A stretch of 10,413 bases of DNA from an uncultured Armatimonadota bacterium (GTDB taxonomy: Bacteria > Armatimonadota > Armatimonadia > Armatimonadales > Armatimonadaceae). The translations under genes were made by a program, and so were the position numbers. This document shows, piece by piece, positions 7,152-10,413 of the stretch; position 1 is the first letter of the stretch, and each line of letters begins with the position of its first letter. The notes below the pieces were generated by a model. That model was not told the origin of the DNA and searched no databases. It worked only from the letters and a program-made list of their open reading frames with translations. The stretch lies in assembly GCA_903881535.1 (NCBI GenBank), contig CAIRTT010000221.1, positions 1-10,413 on the forward strand. Direction: 5' to 3'.

Positions 7152-7777
7152 AGTTAAAGCTAAGCCGGCCAGTCATCTACATTGCCGTTGCTGCAGCTAT
7201 CGGTGCGGGTGTGTACTTCTACACGGAACCGGCAGCGATCGTAAAAAAGCCGGCAGTGAAAAAGGCATCCCTTAGGCAAGCCGAGGGCATTCCAGGAATA
7301 TTGCCAGAAGATTTCGAGCTGAAATTCTCAGGTGTTACACCATCCAGTCGGGATCTGTTTCGACCACTTGTTTCGCGTACAACGACATCACGTGGGGCTG
7401 CCGATGGCGCCGGTTTTGGAAGCGGTGGATGGCGCTTGACCGGTATTTCAATTGTGGATGGTCAACGTTTCGCGACAGTTGAAAGTACGAATGGTGATTT
7501 GGCATCACTCAGGCTGGGTCAGTCCTTTGATGGCTACATTGTTCGTGCCATCAGCGACGCGGATGTCACGATTGAGTCCCCAGATGGTAAACGGGAAAAG
7601 CTAAGATTCGTCGACCCAACAGTGGTCGATGATGAGTCGCTACGAACAAAATCACCGATATCACCGTCTGTTATGACAAGCAATCCGGCAGATGTTCCGT
7701 CTCCTGCCCCAGCAACCGATTTAGGAAATGCGAATAACAACCAGCGACGACGAAATCGCAATCAAGGAAATCAATGA
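7148..7777 (+). CDS. GspC/PilP-like protein linking the platform to the secretin
   Basis: Probable clamp between the inner-membrane platform and the secretin; 209 residues. One membrane span covers about 8-25, followed by a Lys/Pro linker (26-45), an SSRDLFRPL motif (66-74) and a Gly/Ser hinge (80-94). A small beta domain (about 95-155, WRLTGISIVDGQRFATVES then LRLGQSFDGYIVRAISDADV) has the shape of the homology-region domain of GspC and of PilP: strand, turn, then L-x-L-G-x-x-x-x-G-Y-x-V. RDLFRP-type motifs ahead of that domain are common in GspC/PilP. There is no PDZ domain and no long coiled coil after it; instead a Pro/Ser/Thr-rich stretch and an Asn/Arg/Gln tail (193-209). Its place directly before gspD matches the classical gspC-gspD pair. 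It could equally be called PilP-like, so no symbol is fixed. Confidence 0.72.
   Translation: MKLKLSRPVIYIAVAAAIGAGVYFYTEPAAIVKKPAVKKASLRQAEGIPGILPEDFELKFSGVTPSSRDLFRPLVSRTTTSRGAADGAGFGSGGWRLTGISIVDGQRFATVESTNGDLASLRLGQSFDGYIVRAISDADVTIESPDGKREKLRFVDPTVVDDESLRTKSPISPSVMTSNPADVPSPAPATDLGNANNNQRRRNRNQGNQ
7764..7768 (+). promoter_or_regulatory. Shine-Dalgarno site for gspD
   Basis: AAGGA lies five bases before ATG 7774 and eleven before the in-frame ATG 7780. It fits either start, so the secretin may begin at Met1 or Met3; the signal peptide works with both. Confidence 0.55.
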
Positions 7778-10413
7778 ATATGAAGCACATTAGCCGTTTA
7801 GCATCACTTGTTGCGTTAGGTGTTTTCGTTCCGACCATCGCCAATGCGCAGGTTGACTACTTTTCAGACATGGGTGCGACCAAGCAGCCTTGGGAAAACT
7901 TTAAGTTAAGCACTAAAACGACTGTCAAGCTTGACTTCCGAAATGCAAGTGTGGATGCAGTCCTTAAAGTCTTCTCGGATGCCAGTGGTGTTGCCATTCT
8001 AAAGGACCCTGCCCTCGTTGGTGGGTTGTCATTACAGAGTCCTAAGCCGCAGAATCTCAAGGATGCTTTCGCAATGCTGAATTCGGCATTGGGCTTGCGG
8101 AACTTTGAAATTAAGAAAGATGGCAACTTCCTTGTCGTTAAGGCGAAGCCTCAAGCAAACCGTGGTGGCGGCTCACGTGGCGGCTTCGGTGGTTTCACTG
8201 GCTTTGGTGGTTCCGCTGGTGGTGATGCAGGTGCAACGGGCGGCATGGGCGGCTTTGATCTCTCAAAGTTAGGTGGATCGACTGCACAGATAAAGACGTA
8301 CCAGCTCAAGTTTTCGAATGCAACGCAGGTTGCTCGTATTGTAAATGAAGTCTTCCAAAATTCGGGTCAGGACCCGCTTGGCGGGATTATGTCGATGCTT
8401 GGTGGAATGGGTGGAAACCCTTCGCCAGGAACGTCAATCACCATCCCCGGTGGAGCGGCTGTGGTCGCTCCTGGGCGTGGTCCAAGTGCTGAACCCGATC
8501 CTATAAGTGCGCCAGAACCACAACAACGGGGTGGCTTTGGCGGCGGTGGCGGTGGATTCAATCCATTCCAGTTTGGCCGCGGTGGTGCTGGCACCACTGG
8601 CTTCGGTGGAATGGGCGGCATGGGTGGGTTTGGTGGATTTAGCCGCGGAGGAAACAACACGGTGGTCCGTGCATCCGCAGATGACTACTCCAACTCAGTG
8701 ATCATTAATGCACCTGCCAAAGAGCAGGAGCAAGTGGCAAAGCTGATTGAAGAAATCGATCGCCAGACAGATCAGCCACAAGCCAGCCGTGTCTTCCGAC
8801 TTGAGTTCGCAACAGCGACTGACCTTGTTTCTGTTCTCCAGAATGTCCTGCAAAGCAATGCAGTACGTGGTCGTGGTGGACAGACAACCGGTGCCACAGG
8901 CGGTGGTGGTGGATTCGGTGGCTTTGGCGGTGGATTTGGTGGTTTTGGAGGTGGAAACAACGCACGCCAGCAAGGTGGAAGCGTTGTCGCGGAGACAAGA
9001 ACGAACTCAGTTGTTGTTACGACGACCACCGAAAACCTGATGATTGTTGAGCGGGTTATCAAGGAACTTGACAAAGAAATTACTGTCTCGAATAGTACGT
9101 TTGTCGTTTCGCTGGACAATGCGCGCGCAGATGCGATTGCTAACCTGATCAATCAAAGCTTTGGTGGACGAACCCAGGGCGGCACGACGAACGCCCGTAC
9201 CACGGGTGCGCAGGGCAGAACTGGCACTGCAGGTGCTGCAGGTGGCGGTGCAACTGGCGGGGGACGATCGGGACCAAATGCGGATGCAATGGCCCTCTCA
9301 ATGGCCGACCCGGATGCCGATGCAGGCGAGCTTGCGACCAGTGTTTCCGTACAACAAGGCGGTCTGTTTGGTATGTTTGGCGGTGGTGGTGGTGGCCAGA
9401 ATTTTGGACAAGGTGGTAATCGTACTGGTGCATCGACATCCGGAGTGCAAACCACCGTTGATGAAAATGGCCGTGTTGTCGCAACGCGAAACCTCCAAGG
9501 TCAGGTAACTGCCATCCCCGATGTCAACACGAACAGTGTGATTATCGTGACATCCCCTGCCAACAAGGCTTTGATACAGAGCATTGTTGACCAGCTGGAT
9601 AAAATCCCACAGCAAGTCATGATTGAAACGCTGATTGTTGAGGCAAGCCTTGATGCAACGGCAAAACTGGGAGTTGAATGGAATTTCAATCAAAAGTCAG
9701 TCCTTGGTGATGTAACAACAAAGGGATCTGGTTCATCTTCGTTTGGCGATGCAGCTCGTACGACACAGCCGCAAGGTATGCGCTATACGCTCACAGGAAC
9801 GCAATATGGTGCATTCCTTCAGGCTGTACAAACGGATGCAAACTTTGAAGTTCTGAGCAAGCCCCGGATTTTCACATCCAATAACTCAACCGCAGAAATC
9901 AACATCAGCCAGTCTCTTCCGTACGTGTTGTCGCAACAAACCAACATCAATGGCAACCTGACGTTCAACTACGCATTCCTCGACGTCGGAATTATCCTGA
10001 CAGTGACACCGCGTATTACCCAGAATGGCTACGTGACGATGGACGTGACTCAGACGGCCAACGACTTTGTTCGCTACACAGAGTTCAATGCTCCGGTTGT
10101 AAACCAACGTGAGGCCCAAACGACAGTTTCCGTCAAGGACGGAGAGACGGTTGTGATTGGTGGAATCATCAAGAACAGCATTTCAACAACCACCAATAAG
10201 CTGCCTATCCTTGGGGACATTCCAATCCTTGGAAATCTGTTCAAGTCCAATGTCCAAACCAAGAGTAAGACTGAGCTTCTTGTGTTCCTAACGCCTCGTA
10301 TCATTCGAGACAATGTTGAAGCAGGAAAGCTGCGTGATGACACCATCAAGCAAATGGCTCCGGCATCACAGGGTCGAATCAAGAAGGAAATCGACGCTAA
10401 CAAATCTGTCAAG
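7774..10413 (+). CDS. gspD: GspD, outer-membrane secretin (3' partial)
   Basis: Forms the multimeric outer-membrane channel through which folded proteins leave the periplasm. The frame stays open for 880 codons to the window end; only the extreme C-terminus is missing. The signal peptide is residues 1-25, with an AxA site (ANA) before Q26 and no lipobox. Domains: N0 about 47-125 (KLDFRNASVDAVLKVFSDAS); a glycine-rich linker 130-169; N1 170-196 plus 294-335; N2 337-364 plus 403-436; N3 437-463 plus 576-614; secretin core from about 615. The core contains EVLSKPRIFT and DVGIILTVTPRI, and the family signature LPILGDIPILGNLFK at 810-824 followed by ELLVFLTPRII. Each of N1, N2 and N3 is interrupted by a low-complexity insert of about 97, 38 and 112 residues, so the protein is longer than typical GspD (about 650-700). 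ATGA overlap with the upstream gene. No pilotin gene is visible. Confidence 0.97.
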   Translation, partial: MNMKHISRLASLVALGVFVPTIANAQVDYFSDMGATKQPWENFKLSTKTTVKLDFRNASVDAVLKVFSDASGVAILKDPALVGGLSLQSPKPQNLKDAFAMLNSALGLRNFEIKKDGNFLVVKAKPQANRGGGSRGGFGGFTGFGGSAGGDAGATGGMGGFDLSKLGGSTAQIKTYQLKFSNATQVARIVNEVFQNSGQDPLGGIMSMLGGMGGNPSPGTSITIPGGAAVVAPGRGPSAEPDPISAPEPQQRGGFGGGGGGFNPFQFGRGGAGTTGFGGMGGMGGFGGFSRGGNNTVVRASADDYSNSVIINAPAKEQEQVAKLIEEIDRQTDQPQASRVFRLEFATATDLVSVLQNVLQSNAVRGRGGQTTGATGGGGGFGGFGGGFGGFGGGNNARQQGGSVVAETRTNSVVVTTTTENLMIVERVIKELDKEITVSNSTFVVSLDNARADAIANLINQSFGGRTQGGTTNARTTGAQGRTGTAGAAGGGATGGGRSGPNADAMALSMADPDADAGELATSVSVQQGGLFGMFGGGGGGQNFGQGGNRTGASTSGVQTTVDENGRVVATRNLQGQVTAIPDVNTNSVIIVTSPANKALIQSIVDQLDKIPQQVMIETLIVEASLDATAKLGVEWNFNQKSVLGDVTTKGSGSSSFGDAARTTQPQGMRYTLTGTQYGAFLQAVQTDANFEVLSKPRIFTSNNSTAEINISQSLPYVLSQQTNINGNLTFNYAFLDVGIILTVTPRITQNGYVTMDVTQTANDFVRYTEFNAPVVNQREAQTTVSVKDGETVVIGGIIKNSISTTTNKLPILGDIPILGNLFKSNVQTKSKTELLVFLTPRIIRDNVEAGKLRDDTIKQMAPASQGRIKKEIDANKSVK
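8161..8280 (+). repeat. Glycine-rich linker between N0 and N1 of GspD
   Basis: Forty codons (residues 130-169) rich in GGT/GGC, with repeated GGF units such as RGGFGGFTGFGG. They join the N0 domain to N1, a place where secretins normally have a flexible linker, but here it is long and compositionally biased. Confidence 0.8.
8362..8652 (+). repeat. Low-complexity insert in GspD domain N1
   Basis: Residues 197-293 separate the N1 helix (ARIVNEVFQN) from the N1 strand (SADDYSNSVIINAP). The first part holds Met/Gly/Pro-rich sequence (MSMLGGMGGNPSPG) and a Pro-rich patch; the second part (8530-8652) is a run of GGF, GGM and GGG units. The frame stays open and codon use is mixed GGT/GGC/GGA, so this is translated sequence under protein-level selection rather than a simple slippage product. 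Confidence 0.8.
8866..8979 (+). repeat. Gly/Phe tandem insert in GspD domain N2
   Basis: Residues 365-402 lie between the N2 helix (VLQNVLQSN) and the N2 strand (AETRTNSVVVTTT). The core at 8899-8955 is a near-perfect alternation of GGG, GGF and GGFGG units. It is the most regular repeat in the window, with differing synonymous codons between units. Confidence 0.82.
9163..9498 (+). repeat. Low-complexity insert in GspD domain N3
   Basis: Residues 464-575, rich in Gly, Thr, Ala and Gln, lie between the N3 helix (ADAIANLINQSF) and the strand with PDVNTNSVIIVTS. The middle has an acidic patch, DPDADAGE (512-519), and then a GGLFGMFGGGGGG run. The final part (QTTVDENGRVVATRN) looks like a beta hairpin and may belong to the N3 fold rather than to the disordered insert. 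GspD proteins in general can have a flexible loop at this place in N3; here it is much larger. Confidence 0.78.

Noticed and set aside
8367..8660. Minus-strand open frame coding a Pro-rich protein
   Set aside because: It is the reverse complement of the glycine-rich GspD insert: GGN codons read backwards give Pro/Ala-type codons and few stops. It lies wholly within a well-supported gene and has no recognisable domain.
8772..9484. Overlapping minus-strand open frames, 100-126 codons
   Set aside because: Again low-complexity Pro/His-rich shadows of the GspD repeats; the plus-strand frame shows clear secretin domains on both sides.

Overview
The window is one uninterrupted, plus-strand gene cluster for a type II secretion system (T2SS). 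It contains eleven genes in the order gspE (5' end missing), gspF, gspG, gspH, gspI, gspJ, gspK, gspL, gspM, a gspC-like gene and gspD (3' end missing). No insertion sequence, RNA gene, CRISPR array or foreign cargo gene was seen. The longest gene-free stretch is 11 bases, between gspG and gspH.

The organism is a diderm bacterium, because an outer-membrane secretin is present. Base composition is moderate, roughly half GC by eye. Three of the pseudopilins carry Ala rather than Gly before the prepilin cleavage site (RRAFTLIEL style), and the secretin is full of glycine-rich inserts. From general knowledge both traits suggest Armatimonadota or the Planctomycetota/Verrucomicrobiota side rather than Proteobacteria. 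This placement is a low-confidence inference.

Layout: positions 1-743 encode the C-terminal ATPase core of GspE, the cytoplasmic motor. Positions 743-1963 encode GspF, the membrane protein the motor acts on. Positions 1960-5296 encode the pseudopilus: major pseudopilin GspG and minor pseudopilins GspH, I, J and K. Positions 5293-7777 encode the inner-membrane platform and its link to the outer membrane: GspL (a PilM-like cytoplasmic domain fused to a PilN-like periplasmic domain), GspM (PilO-like) and a GspC/PilP-like protein. From position 7774 to the end lies the secretin GspD, with a signal peptide, domains N0-N3 and the secretin core up to the family signature.

The genes are tightly packed. 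Six junctions are ATGA four-base overlaps, two are one-base overlaps and one is an 11-base overlap, so translational coupling within one transcript is likely. The promoter and terminator must lie outside the window. A prepilin peptidase (GspO/PilD), which the system needs, is not in the window.

The points most worth a second look are: (1) the gene order is a circular permutation of the classical gspCDEFGHIJKLM order; (2) GspD has glycine/phenylalanine-rich inserts at the same structural position in each of its N1, N2 and N3 domains; (3) GspG, GspH and GspI have Ala at position -1 of the prepilin cleavage site while GspJ and GspK have Gly; (4) GspL, GspM and the GspC-like protein all end in basic tails. 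I see no wholly new system here, but it is a divergent T2SS with hybrid T2SS/type IV pilus features.
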